64,000 nt of DNA from Succinimonas sp045124755. GTDB taxonomy: Bacteria > Pseudomonadota > Gammaproteobacteria > Enterobacterales > Succinivibrionaceae. The number at the start of each line of letters is the position of its first letter. Within the stretch, counting starts at the first letter, position 1. This document shows, in pieces, positions 1 through 7,828 of the stretch. The notes beneath the pieces are model-generated. The model was not told where the DNA came from. It saw only the letters and a program-made list of their open reading frames with translations, and did not search any database. Location: the NCBI RefSeq assembly GCF_045124755.1, contig NZ_JBGVMK010000112.1. One strand, given 5' to 3'. Position numbers and translations under genes: made by a program.

Positions 1-38
1 AGTAGCCGATGAGTCCTTTGTAAAAGGGATAGTCAGTA

Positions 39-66
39 GAGGTCTATTCGCTAGACCTCATATAAT
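39..66 (+). promoter_or_regulatory. Inverted repeat with adjacent -10 element
   Basis: A perfect 8-bp inverted repeat (GAGGTCTA / TAGACCTC, 5-nt loop) at 39-59 abuts a consensus TATAAT at 61-66. No good -35 is visible, so the repeat may be an activator or repressor site. It lies upstream of the ATPase/nuclease gene starting at 234. Confidence 0.4.
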
Positions 67-233
67 AACTTTCTAGCTGTTTTATGGAGAGTTATTCCCT
101 ATGGAATGTTTCAGATCAACTACAGACTGGAACAGAGCGAAAGTTTTATCTAATCACAGACATCATGTGCGATCCGGCAGCGAAAACAATGCTGTCAAAA
201 ATGGATCAGACATATCGGAATAAAGGATTCATT

Positions 234-2039
234 ATGAGCGAAGAGAAAGTTGCTTTGCTGAGCATTCCGTATGGCGAGGTTGTTTATGAAACCTTTCGTG
301 AATTACGCCGGGCCTTTGTCGATAAAAGTTCGGTAATCAATGTGCTGGATGATGCAGATACCCCTGTTTACCCGATTCTGCTCCGGCCGCGTCGTTTTGG
401 CAAAAGCACTTTTATCCAGATGCTGAAATGCTTTTATGACCTGTCATATAAAGACCGATATGATGAAATCTTTTCCGGAACGGATATCTATGAGAAGAAT
501 CTTCCCAGCCATAACACCTACCATGTTATCAATTTTGATTTTTCCAAAGTCAGTACCCAAAGTGTATCCGCTATGCTGAACAGCTTTTTCTCTGCGGTGG
601 CAAATGGTATCAGCAATTTCAAAAGAAGATATCCTGATTTTGCTTTTGATTATCAGGATCTTGATAAATCAGACTCTGTCACCCTGTTTAACAATTTTGC
701 ATCAGCTTATTCTGATTACGTTCTGAAGCTTCCAGGCCCTGAAAACTCTAAAAACAATAAACGCGGCAGGCTTTATGTAATGATTGACGAATATGATAAT
801 TTCGCCAATCAGATTCTTTCACAGGACTTAGCGCTGTTTCTTTCCATTACCGGAGATAAAGGTTTTCTGAAAGCATTTTATGCCGCCATAAAATCAGCGG
901 CTTCAGAAGCGGACTGCATAGCAAAAACCTTTATTACCGGCGTGTCATCAGTATCTTTGGATTCTCTTACTTCCGGATTCAATATTGCGCTTAATGTTAC
1001 GTCAGACGCATGTTTTAACGAATATGCCGGCTTTACCGAAGAGGAGCTTGCTAAATTGATACCGCAGCTTGTGGATATCAAGCAGCTGGGAGTCAGCGCA
1101 GGTGAAATTATTGCCCGCATGAAACCTGTGTACGATGGTTACTGCTTCAGTCAGGAAGCAAAACACACGGTGTTTAATTCATCCATGTGTTTGTACTATT
1201 TAAGAACAGTTCGGAAAAAATGCAAATTTCTCCCTCCTGAAGATTATCTGGATCCGGCATCAGATCATGACGGTTCAAAGCTTCAGCAGATGTTCGGCAT
1301 TGCCGAAGAAGGCCTTGCCGATGAAATTATCGATACATATCTGAGCGGAGACAGATTTTTACTGAAGGATCTTGCTGAGAATATCAATCTGAATGAAGAC
1401 GCCAAGTATAACCGCGTACAGCTTTTGTCAATGCTTTACTACCTTGGCTATCTCACAATCGATACCAGTCCGGCGCCTAATGACAGACTGGCGCTTAAAA
1501 TTCCGAATCTTTTCATGTCAAATGTGTTTGCCCAGTGCACTGCTGATATGCGACTAAAACCCAGCAAGGTGTTTGCTGATTCAGTGCTGGACATATCGGC
1601 ATTACAGGATACCAAGGATGATATATCAGCATTTGCCGCATCCTGCACGGAGTTTCTGAGCGGAATTTTTACCAACCAGGTACTGACGCATATGAGCGAA
1701 ATGGCTCTTAATCTGACGCTTTACACTAAACTGGATTCCATGCGGGGAGTTTTTGCCGAGATGCAGAAGTCCCTGAGGGTGGTGGGAGACGGAGAGAAAT
1801 TTGCCGATTTGGTGATAACTGTAAATGCGGATAAGGCTAATGAATGCGTATATCTTATTGAACTCAAGTATGCCGCTAAGAACGAAGCCACGGAAGCGAA
1901 GATTCAAAGTCTTGCAAAGGAGGCCAGGGATCAGGTTCATAAGTACAAGTCAGCCCTGGAGTTCCGGGGAAAACAGGTCAAGGCTTATGCCATGGTCTTT
2001 GCCGGATCTGACTGCAAGATCTGCGAAATGCAGAAGTAA
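234..2039 (+). CDS. AAA-ATPase-like / PD-(D/E)XK nuclease family protein
   Basis: A 601-aa protein of the AAA-ATPase_like plus PDDEXK_9 type (the old DUF1703 family), common in gut anaerobes. A Walker A motif of the family form RPRRFGKS is followed by Walker B IDEYDNF, with ITGVSSVS as a sensor-like segment. The C-terminus carries a nuclease core in which a D in FADLVI precedes the ELK of LIELKYA. I chose the ATG at 234 because AAAGGA lies 6 nt upstream and homologues begin near this point; an in-frame ATG at 84 would add 50 residues of no recognisable character. The biological role of the family is not settled (mobile, defence or addiction functions are proposed). Similar genes occur here at 59798 and, degenerate, at 23411. 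Confidence 0.85.
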   Translation: MSEEKVALLSIPYGEVVYETFRELRRAFVDKSSVINVLDDADTPVYPILLRPRRFGKSTFIQMLKCFYDLSYKDRYDEIFSGTDIYEKNLPSHNTYHVINFDFSKVSTQSVSAMLNSFFSAVANGISNFKRRYPDFAFDYQDLDKSDSVTLFNNFASAYSDYVLKLPGPENSKNNKRGRLYVMIDEYDNFANQILSQDLALFLSITGDKGFLKAFYAAIKSAASEADCIAKTFITGVSSVSLDSLTSGFNIALNVTSDACFNEYAGFTEEELAKLIPQLVDIKQLGVSAGEIIARMKPVYDGYCFSQEAKHTVFNSSMCLYYLRTVRKKCKFLPPEDYLDPASDHDGSKLQQMFGIAEEGLADEIIDTYLSGDRFLLKDLAENINLNEDAKYNRVQLLSMLYYLGYLTIDTSPAPNDRLALKIPNLFMSNVFAQCTADMRLKPSKVFADSVLDISALQDTKDDISAFAASCTEFLSGIFTNQVLTHMSEMALNLTLYTKLDSMRGVFAEMQKSLRVVGDGEKFADLVITVNADKANECVYLIELKYAAKNEATEAKIQSLAKEARDQVHKYKSALEFRGKQVKAYAMVFAGSDCKICEMQK

Positions 2040-2092
2040 GGTAGTACAGGTCAGTTGCGGCGGAGATGCCGAAAGCTCCTGTCCGGACGCTG

Positions 2093-2899
2093 TCAGTCCT
2101 CCTTTGTCCATAATTTCCATGATGCCAGTGAAAATCCCTCAGGGGATCCGGTTATAAGCTCCGGCAGAGGACAGATGCCTGAATGCTTCCCGGCGGGCAG
2201 GGCGGCAGCGAGATACCAGATGTCATTGCAAAGGAGGACTTTGCCGGAAAATGCCCGCATTTCTTTTCCCGCCACGGAAAGCCGGCCCGCCCCCGGGATC
2301 ACCCGGGTTTTCTCAAAATCCTGAATCCCGGCTCCGGTGAGCTTTCCGGCAGCCTCCCGGAGGGTCCAGAGCTCAAAGAACCGTTCCGTCATGGCGGAGG
2401 GAGTCTCTGCTTCCTTAAGGTAATTTTGCTCCTCCGGGGAGTAAAAGCGTTTGGAAATGCCATCAAGATTCCTCCTCGCAGTTACCCTTTCCGCATCTAC
2501 CCCCAAAGGACAGTCCGAGATTCCCAGAAAAACCAGATTTCCGGAATGAGCAAAGCTGAAGCAGGGGAGACACGGATCCCGGAAGTACGGTTTTCCCAGA
2601 GGCTCTGTCATGATTTCCGGGAGATCCGGAAGGGGCTTTCTCATAGCTCTTTCAAGATTCTCCCGGGTCAGCGCGCCATTTTTTTGAAATTCCGGAGAAG
2701 CGAAGATCCCGAGTCCCTGCCTAAGGGTCAGGATGGCTGCGTTATGGGCATCCTCGTGCCGCGGGCGGCGGAGACCTCCGGACACGGTCTCCGGGCCGCC
2801 CGGAATCACGGATAAAAGAAACAGCGTCCGGGGAAAAGCGCCGGCGGAAGACGATTCCGGGGACTCGGGAGATTTCGGTGAAAAAGAGGCTTCCTTCAT
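2093..2899 (-). CDS. 4'-phosphopantetheinyl transferase (Sfp type)
   Basis: 268 aa. It transfers the 4'-phosphopantetheine arm of CoA to a serine of a carrier protein. Typical Sfp-superfamily motifs are present in order: GKPYF, then FSFAHSG, then GVDAE with the Mg-binding acidic pair, then FFELWTLREAAGK, matching the usual W-x-x-K/R-E-A-x-x-K helix. The start is supported by AAGGA 6 nt upstream of the ATG. The gene stands alone and faces away from nadA. No NRPS, PKS or carrier protein is visible in the window, so its substrate is unknown. The first ~60 residues are poorly conserved and rich in S, P and R. Confidence 0.85.
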   Translation of the reverse strand: MKEASFSPKSPESPESSSAGAFPRTLFLLSVIPGGPETVSGGLRRPRHEDAHNAAILTLRQGLGIFASPEFQKNGALTRENLERAMRKPLPDLPEIMTEPLGKPYFRDPCLPCFSFAHSGNLVFLGISDCPLGVDAERVTARRNLDGISKRFYSPEEQNYLKEAETPSAMTERFFELWTLREAAGKLTGAGIQDFEKTRVIPGAGRLSVAGKEMRAFSGKVLLCNDIWYLAAALPAGKHSGICPLPELITGSPEGFSLASWKLWTKED

Positions 2900-3091
2900 G
2901 ATTTTTCCTTAAGGGGCCTATGCCGGCAGCATAGTCAGCGGCCTTGCGGCAGTTAAGCAAGCGGCTTAAACAGCGGGGTTTTCCGGGAGCTTATGCCGCA
3001 GATTGCACAGTATACTCCGGAAAGCCCCGGGCTTAAAATTTCCGCATTTTAAAATCCTTTCGGCCATGGCGAGGGCAGGGCGGCAATGGTG

Positions 3092-3097
3092 TATAAT
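3092..3097 (+). promoter_or_regulatory. -10 element upstream of nadA
   Basis: A consensus TATAAT about 85 nt upstream of the nadA start. No convincing -35 hexamer lies 16-18 nt upstream. Confidence 0.4.
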
Positions 3098-3183
3098 AGC
3101 CGGAAAATGCTCTGGAATCTTTATAGCGGAGCCAGCAAATAACAGAAAACGCGGAATAACAGAGAACAGCGGAGGCTTAACAA

Positions 3184-4257
3184 ATGTATATGCCAGACAT
3201 GTCCGGTATTGCTTATCCGGAGCCGGAACCGGAGCTTTCCGAAGCAGAAAAAAAGTCCCTTCAGGATCAGATCGCCCTGAAGCTCCGGGAGCGTAACGCC
3301 GTTCTCATTGCCCACTATTACACCGCTCCCGAGGTGCAGGAGCTGGCGGATAAGACCGGCGGCTTTATCGGAGATTCTTTGGAAATGGCCCGCTGGGGCA
3401 AGAACGCTCCGGCGGAGACCCTGCTGGTGGCGGGAGTGCGCTTTATGGGAGAGACCGCTAAAATTCTTTCCCCCGAAAAGACCGTCCTCATGCCGGATCT
3501 CGGGGCGGAGTGCTCTCTGGATCTGGGCTGTCCGGCTCCCGAGTTTCAGAAGCTCCGGGAAGAGGAGCCGGATCGCGTCGCCGTGGTGTATGCCAATACC
3601 TCCGCTGCGGTGAAGGCTCTTTCCGACTATGTGGCCACCAGCTCCTGCGCCATTGACCTTATTCATTACCTGGATCTTCAGGGCAAAAAGATTCTCTGGG
3701 CCCCGGACCGCCATTTGGGAGCCTACGTGGCTCAGGAAACCGGGGCAGACATGCTGAGATGGCAGGCCCATTGCGTAGTGCATGATTCCTTTAAGGAGGA
3801 TGCTCTCCGGGATCTCAAGACTGAGCATCCCGACGCCGCCGTGATGGTGCATCCGGAGGCTCCGGCTGCGGTAACCGCCATGGCTGATTTTGCCGGCTCC
3901 ACCTCCCAGATCCTGAACAAGGTGCGGGAAATGGATCGCAAGGAGTTCATCATTGCCACGGAAACCGGTATTTTCTACAAGATATCCCAGGCCTGTCCTG
4001 ACAAGGTTCTGATTCCGGCCCCTACCGGCGGACACGGCGCCACCTGCCAGAGCTGCGCGCACTGCCCCTGGATGCGGATGAGCACGCTGCCGAAGCTTTT
4101 AGCCGCTCTGGAAAGCTCTCAGGGACACAATATCGAGGTGCCCGAGGATATCCGCGAGAAGGCCCTTTTGCCGGTGCAGCGCATGCTGGACTTCAATCAG
4201 GCCCTGAAAAAGCACGGCTCCGTGGAGGAGATGGTGCGTGCCGGCGTCCGGATCTGA
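3184..4257 (+). CDS. nadA: Quinolinate synthase NadA
   Basis: 357 aa. It condenses iminoaspartate with dihydroxyacetone phosphate to quinolinate, the second step of de novo NAD synthesis, using an oxygen-sensitive [4Fe-4S] cluster in the cytoplasm. C110, C197 and C294 have the same spacing (87 and 97 residues) as the cluster cysteines C113, C200 and C297 of E. coli NadA. The segment GGHGATCQSCAHCPWM near the C-terminus is characteristic. A GGAGG lies 7 nt before the ATG. No nadB or nadC is adjacent. A factor-independent terminator follows at 4290. A long antisense open frame over this gene is a codon-bias shadow. Confidence 0.97.
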   Translation: MYMPDMSGIAYPEPEPELSEAEKKSLQDQIALKLRERNAVLIAHYYTAPEVQELADKTGGFIGDSLEMARWGKNAPAETLLVAGVRFMGETAKILSPEKTVLMPDLGAECSLDLGCPAPEFQKLREEEPDRVAVVYANTSAAVKALSDYVATSSCAIDLIHYLDLQGKKILWAPDRHLGAYVAQETGADMLRWQAHCVVHDSFKEDALRDLKTEHPDAAVMVHPEAPAAVTAMADFAGSTSQILNKVREMDRKEFIIATETGIFYKISQACPDKVLIPAPTGGHGATCQSCAHCPWMRMSTLPKLLAALESSQGHNIEVPEDIREKALLPVQRMLDFNQALKKHGSVEEMVRAGVRI

Positions 4258-4289
4258 CCGGCACCCCGGAGGAACCATTGCGAAGAGAG

Positions 4290-4318
4290 TCCCGGAAACC
4301 CCGGGATTTTTGGTTTTT
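4290..4318 (+). terminator. Rho-independent terminator of nadA
   Basis: TCCCGG / CCGGGA stem with 5-nt loop, followed by a T-rich tail (TTTTTGGTTTTT). Confidence 0.75.
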
Positions 4319-4476
4319 CTGCCGGGAGCGGTTTTAAACCGCAGGGGACAGGATCCCGTTTTTGTCCGTTCCCGTTTCCGCATTTTCGGGTGACAGATTT
4401 TCGATATTGATTCGGAAAAGATTTTTTTACGATTTCTCAAACTAACAAATAAAGGAGAGTCTCAGACAGAACAAGT

Positions 4477-6213
4477 ATGAACGGTTTATTGCTTCTGACC
4501 ATAGCTCTGGCGTATTTTGCGGCCGGCTATGCTTTTTACGGCGGATATCTGAACCGTCTTTTCGGGATCGACGACCGGAGATCCACGCCGTCCGAAACCA
4601 AAAATGACGGCGTGGATTACGTGCCCACCAGCAGATCCGTGCTGTTCGGGCATCACTTTTCCTCCATTGCCGGCGCCGGCCCCATTGTAGGGCCTATTGC
4701 CGCTGCCTACTTTGGCTGGCTGCCCGCGCTCCTGTGGATCCTTCTGGGCTGCGTCTTTATTGGTGCGGTGCATGATTTTGCTTCCCTGTTTCTTTCGGTA
4801 AGGCACGGCGGCCGCTCCATCGGCTACGTTATCGAACGGCTTATGGGCTATGCCGGACGCCAGATGTTTCTCATTTTCTGCTGGGTGTCCCTGATTCTGG
4901 TGGTGGCGATTTTCGGGCTCATGGTGGCAGGAACATTCGTGAAGACCCCGGCCGTGGCCACAGCCTCGGTTCTTTTCATTCTCATGGCTCCGGTGTTCGG
5001 CTACGTCTCCCGGAATGTGTGCGGTCTTAAATTAGCTTCGCTGATTTTTGTGCCCCTGTCATTCCTGACAGTCTGGTTCTCCGGCATGATTCCCATCGAT
5101 CTGGTATCCCTGTTCATCGAAAGGGGCATGGATGCGGAAGCCGCCAAAAGCGCCGCTCTCTGGAGCTGGATGGGAGTTCTGGGCGTCTATGTGATGCTGG
5201 CTTCGGTTATTTCGGTAAAATGGCTGCTCCAGCCCCGGGACTATCTGAGCTCCTTCCTGCTTTATGCCATGATTCTGGGCGGCGTTCTGGGCATCTGCTG
5301 CTATGCTCCGGATCTCAAGTTCCCGGCCTTCACCGGTTACAACGTTCCCATTGGAAACGGCCAGCCCACTGACATGATCCCCGCGCTCTTTATTCTGGTG
5401 GCCTGCGGCGCCTGTTCCGGCTTCCACTCGCTGGTAGCCTCCGGCACCACCTCCAAGCAGATCCGCCGGGAAAGCCACATCCAGACCATCGGCTACGGCG
5501 GCATGATTGTGGAGGGTATTCTGGGCGTTATGAGCCTGATTTCCGTGGCCTACCTCAGCCAGGCTGATTTTGCGGAAATTGCGGCAAATCCGGTTCATGC
5601 CTTTGCCTCCGGCATCGGCGTCTTTATGTCGAAGATGGGGCTTTCCGGCACTCTGGCGTCCAACTTTATCAGCCTGGCCATTTCGGCCTTTATGCTGACC
5701 ACGCTGGATACCGCCACCAGACTGACCCGTTTTGTTTGGCAGGAGCTTTTCACGCCCTCCTGGGAAACCCGGGAAAAGATGCAGAACGAAGGCATTACCG
5801 CAAAGAAGAACCCGGTTCTGAGCTTTATTACCAATATCTGGGTTGCCTCCATACTGGCAGTGTTTTTGGCTGGTCTTCTGGCTTCCACCGGAAGCGCCAA
5901 TTCCATCTGGCCGATATTCGGAGCCTCCAACCAGCTTCTGGCCGCTCTGACTCTTCTGGGCGTCAGCATGTATCTTATGACCAAAAAGCTTAATTTCTGG
6001 GTAACGCTGCTTCCCACCGCGCTTATGATGCTTATGAGCATCTGGGGGCTTTCAGACATTATTAAGGCTTTTGTCGACAAGAACCTGATGCTGGCCGGCG
6101 CCGCAGGCTTCCTCATTGTTATGGCGCTTCTTCTGGTGGCGCTGTCCGTGATCATGCTGCACCGCAACCTCAGGCAGCTTTACGGCAAGGGCGAGAAGCC
6201 GGCAGAAAAATAG
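4477..6213 (+). CDS. cstA: Carbon starvation protein CstA family transporter
   Basis: 578-aa polytopic inner-membrane protein of the CstA family, which imports pyruvate and/or peptides during carbon limitation. The signature GHHFSSIAGAGPIVGP lies near residue 60, followed by repeated hydrophobic helices and the conserved FGASNQLLAALTLL segment late in the protein. At 578 aa it is of the shorter class compared with about 700 aa in E. coli CstA, lacking the long C-terminal extension. The ATG at 4477 has no ideal ribosome-binding site: AAAGGAG lies about 20 nt upstream, but no alternative in-frame start exists between. A 12-bp stem terminator follows the gene. Confidence 0.93.
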   Translation: MNGLLLLTIALAYFAAGYAFYGGYLNRLFGIDDRRSTPSETKNDGVDYVPTSRSVLFGHHFSSIAGAGPIVGPIAAAYFGWLPALLWILLGCVFIGAVHDFASLFLSVRHGGRSIGYVIERLMGYAGRQMFLIFCWVSLILVVAIFGLMVAGTFVKTPAVATASVLFILMAPVFGYVSRNVCGLKLASLIFVPLSFLTVWFSGMIPIDLVSLFIERGMDAEAAKSAALWSWMGVLGVYVMLASVISVKWLLQPRDYLSSFLLYAMILGGVLGICCYAPDLKFPAFTGYNVPIGNGQPTDMIPALFILVACGACSGFHSLVASGTTSKQIRRESHIQTIGYGGMIVEGILGVMSLISVAYLSQADFAEIAANPVHAFASGIGVFMSKMGLSGTLASNFISLAISAFMLTTLDTATRLTRFVWQELFTPSWETREKMQNEGITAKKNPVLSFITNIWVASILAVFLAGLLASTGSANSIWPIFGASNQLLAALTLLGVSMYLMTKKLNFWVTLLPTALMMLMSIWGLSDIIKAFVDKNLMLAGAAGFLIVMALLLVALSVIMLHRNLRQLYGKGEKPAEK

Positions 6214-6251
6214 CTGAGCCGATAACAGGCCGCTAGAAGGCCAGAATAGAG

Positions 6252-6287
6252 AAACGCTTCTCCGTGTTTTATGGGGAGGCGTTTTTT
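6252..6287 (+). terminator. Terminator of cstA, also start of repeat copy 1
   Basis: A 12-bp stem (AAACGCTTCTCC / GGGGAGGCGTTT, two G-T wobbles), 9-nt loop and T-run. The same hairpin in weaker form heads the two downstream repeat copies near 7069 and 7577. Confidence 0.75.
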
Positions 6288-6432
6288 ATGGCCCCGGCAT
6301 TATTCAGACCTGTCCGGAGCGTTTCCCGCAAACAGTGTCTGGCCTATCAAGGGTCAGTTACCGCCCCGGATGCCAGCAAAATATGTTTTTGGGAAACAGA
6401 AGCAAATTCTATTTCCCAAAATTGTACAAAAA

Positions 6433-6461
6433 TCAAAAATGGGAAATTACAAGGATGCAAT
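6433..6461 (+). promoter_or_regulatory. Degenerate promoter in repeat copy 1
   Basis: TCAAAA, 17-nt spacer, TGCAAT, aligned exactly to the better promoters at 7270 and 7764. Confidence 0.4.
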
Positions 6462-6497
6462 AGCAGTGCAGTACTGAAAACGGCGAGGTGCCGATGC

Positions 6498-6615
6498 ATG
6501 AAGCTTATTGAACGGAAGCATTATCAGGAGCGGCTTTTCAAGGCCAAGGGATGCCTGCGCGCCTGACATAAAGGTCATAACCGGGATGAGACGCGGCGGG
6601 AACTGGAGAATTTAA
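6498..6615 (+). pseudogene. 5' remnant of DUF4143-type ATPase gene (copy 1)
   Basis: The first ~20 codons (MKLIERKHYQ...) match the intact gene at 7829. A small insertion at about 6550 then shifts the frame to a stop at 6566. In the shifted frame the sequence still reads PDIKVITGMRRGG, so the glycine/lysine of Walker A (GVRRCGKS in the intact gene) are lost, and similarity ends at a stop near 6615. Only a fragment remains. Confidence 0.75.
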
Positions 6616-6672
6616 TATTTAGGCATTGATGATTGAGTGTGTTATCATGACGCAAATAACTAGCTTTAAAAA

Positions 6673-6936
6673 TCAGAACGAACCGTTTGTGTCTAACTCC
6701 GCCAGAATTTCTTCAAAAGAATTATAGACTTTCTTATTCGGATCTTTTTCCAATTCCGCAACTTCCTGAATAGCTGCAATAGTTTCAGCATTAGGGATGC
6801 CATAATTGATGATATTTTGCGTATGCTCAGCTATGTTACTTCTTACATTCTGTTCATAACCGGCAACAGTGCTTTTGTAAGCGTTATGGTCATTTTTATC
6901 CATAACAAAAGAACAAGTATCTGTATCAGGATCCAT
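6673..6936 (-). CDS. RelB/DinJ-like antitoxin, C-terminal half only recognisable
   Basis: 87 aa. The second half (GIPNAETIAAIQEVAELEKD followed by FEEILAELD) is the standard toxin-wrapping tail of RelB/DinJ antitoxins. The first ~47 residues do not show the usual ribbon-helix-helix start and look unrelated. A GGTGA lies just upstream of the ATG, with TACAAT further up, so it may be expressed. No toxin gene follows on its strand: what follows is the ATPase remnant of copy 1. It sits between repeat copies 1 and 2, as if inserted there. It could be an orphan antitoxin, an antidote to a toxin elsewhere, or a relic. Confidence 0.5.
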   Translation of the reverse strand: MDPDTDTCSFVMDKNDHNAYKSTVAGYEQNVRSNIAEHTQNIINYGIPNAETIAAIQEVAELEKDPNKKVYNSFEEILAELDTNGSF

Positions 6937-7269
6937 AGATCACCCCACTAAGTTACTTAGCGCTATTGTACTACGGTTGGACATCTTCGGACTGCTTTGG
7001 ACAAGTGTGAATATATGGCAATCTTCCGAAATCTGATAGTCTCCTTTACTGCCGCGTTTTCTATGAAGAAAGCTTCTCCGCTGTTTGAGGTGAGGCGTTT
7101 TTTTATGGCCCGGCATTGTTGCCGGCATTGTTCTGACATTGTCAGGAACTCCTTTGCCCAAACCAGTGCCAGAGCCCCTCTCGCGGGCAGTAAGTAAGTG
7201 ATCCTAATACTGACAAAATATACTTTTGGGAATCATAATCAAATTCTACTTCCCAAAATTGTATAAAAA

Positions 7270-7298
7270 TTAAAAACGGGAAATAGAAATGCTACAAT
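7270..7298 (+). promoter_or_regulatory. Promoter in repeat copy 2
   Basis: TTAAAA, 17-nt spacer, TACAAT, identical in arrangement to the promoter of the intact gene at 7764. Confidence 0.5.
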
Positions 7299-7334
7299 AG
7301 CAGCACAGCACTGAAGATGGTGAGGTGATGATGC

Positions 7335-7540
7335 ATAAAGCTTATTGAAAGGAATCTTTATCTGGGAAGGCTTATCGAGACAGGTGGCACGCCTGACACA
7401 AAAGTCATAATAACAGGGGTAAGACGCTGTGCAAAACCCGAGCTGACGGAGGCTTTCATATCATATGCGCAGAAGAACGACAACGGACGCAAACAACATT
7501 TGCGTGAATTTCAGTCTTCCGGAATGACTGCTTCCTTACA
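7335..7540 (+). pseudogene. 5' remnant of DUF4143-type ATPase gene (copy 2), start codon lost
   Basis: Aligned to the gene at 7829 the start codon is ATA instead of ATG, while the ribosome-binding site GGTGAGGTGATG is kept. The frame reads KLIERNLYLGRLIE and continues to ISYAQKND. Walker A GKS has become AKP, and frameshifts end similarity at about 7540. Start loss plus Walker A loss show that this copy is dead. Confidence 0.8.
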
Positions 7541-7716
7541 CTCCCCGCCCCCTTACACTGCATTCGTTTTTTCTGTAAAACGTTTCTTCATTGTTTACAG
7601 GGAGGCATTTTTATGCATTTGGCATTGTTCCGACATGTCAGGAGCTCCCTGACACAAAGCAGTGCCATTCCCACTTTGGGGGAGCCAGTAACTGATCCGA
7701 ATACTGATTAAATATA

Positions 7717-7777
7717 TTTTTGGGAAGCATAAGCAAATCCTATTTCCCAAAATTGTACAAAAATTAAAAACGGGAAA
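7717..7777 (+). promoter_or_regulatory. Three TGGGAA-type half-sites overlapping the promoter
   Basis: TTTTTGGGAA (7717), its inverse TTTCCCAA (7743) and GGGAAA (7772) flank and overlap the -35 region. The arrangement is retained in all three repeat copies while surrounding bases diverge. This suggests a protein-binding operator; the binder is unknown. Confidence 0.5.
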
Positions 7778-7792
7778 TAGAATTGCTACAAT
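7764..7792 (+). promoter_or_regulatory. Promoter of the intact DUF4143-type ATPase gene
   Basis: TTAAAA at 7764-7769, 17-nt spacer, TACAAT at 7787-7792; start codon 37 nt downstream of the -10. Confidence 0.6.
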
Positions 7793-7828
7793 AGCAGCAA
7801 AGCACTGAAGATGGTGAGGTGATGACGC

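Larger units (their letters stand above)
6252..6615 (+). repeat. Repeat cassette copy 1 of 3 (hairpin, operator/promoter, ATPase 5' end)
   Basis: First of three directly repeated, diverged modules. Order in each: a terminator-like hairpin, a GGCATT-rich spacer, three TGGGAA-type half-sites, a promoter, and the first codons of a DUF4143-type ATPase gene. Copy 1 keeps the layout but its -10 is TGCAAT and its gene is broken. Confidence 0.75.
7069..7560 (+). repeat. Repeat cassette copy 2 of 3
   Basis: Diverged direct repeat of copies 1 and 3, beginning with the hairpin at 7071-7105 and carrying promoter and ATPase 5' remnant. Similarity to copy 3 extends through about 60 codons of the gene. Confidence 0.75.
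7577..7828 (+). repeat. Repeat cassette copy 3 of 3, upstream region of intact ATPase gene
   Basis: Third copy of the module, leading directly into the intact gene at 7829. It contains a near-perfect 19-bp palindrome TGTCAGG-AGCTC-CCTGACA at 7636-7654 that is eroded in the other copies. Confidence 0.7.

Noticed and set aside
84..233. Longer N-terminus for the first ATPase gene
   Set aside because: No family similarity in the extra 50 residues, and a good ribosome-binding site precedes the ATG at 234.
3121..4062. Long antisense open frame over nadA
   Set aside because: The + strand gene is certain; this is a frame shadow caused by codon bias.
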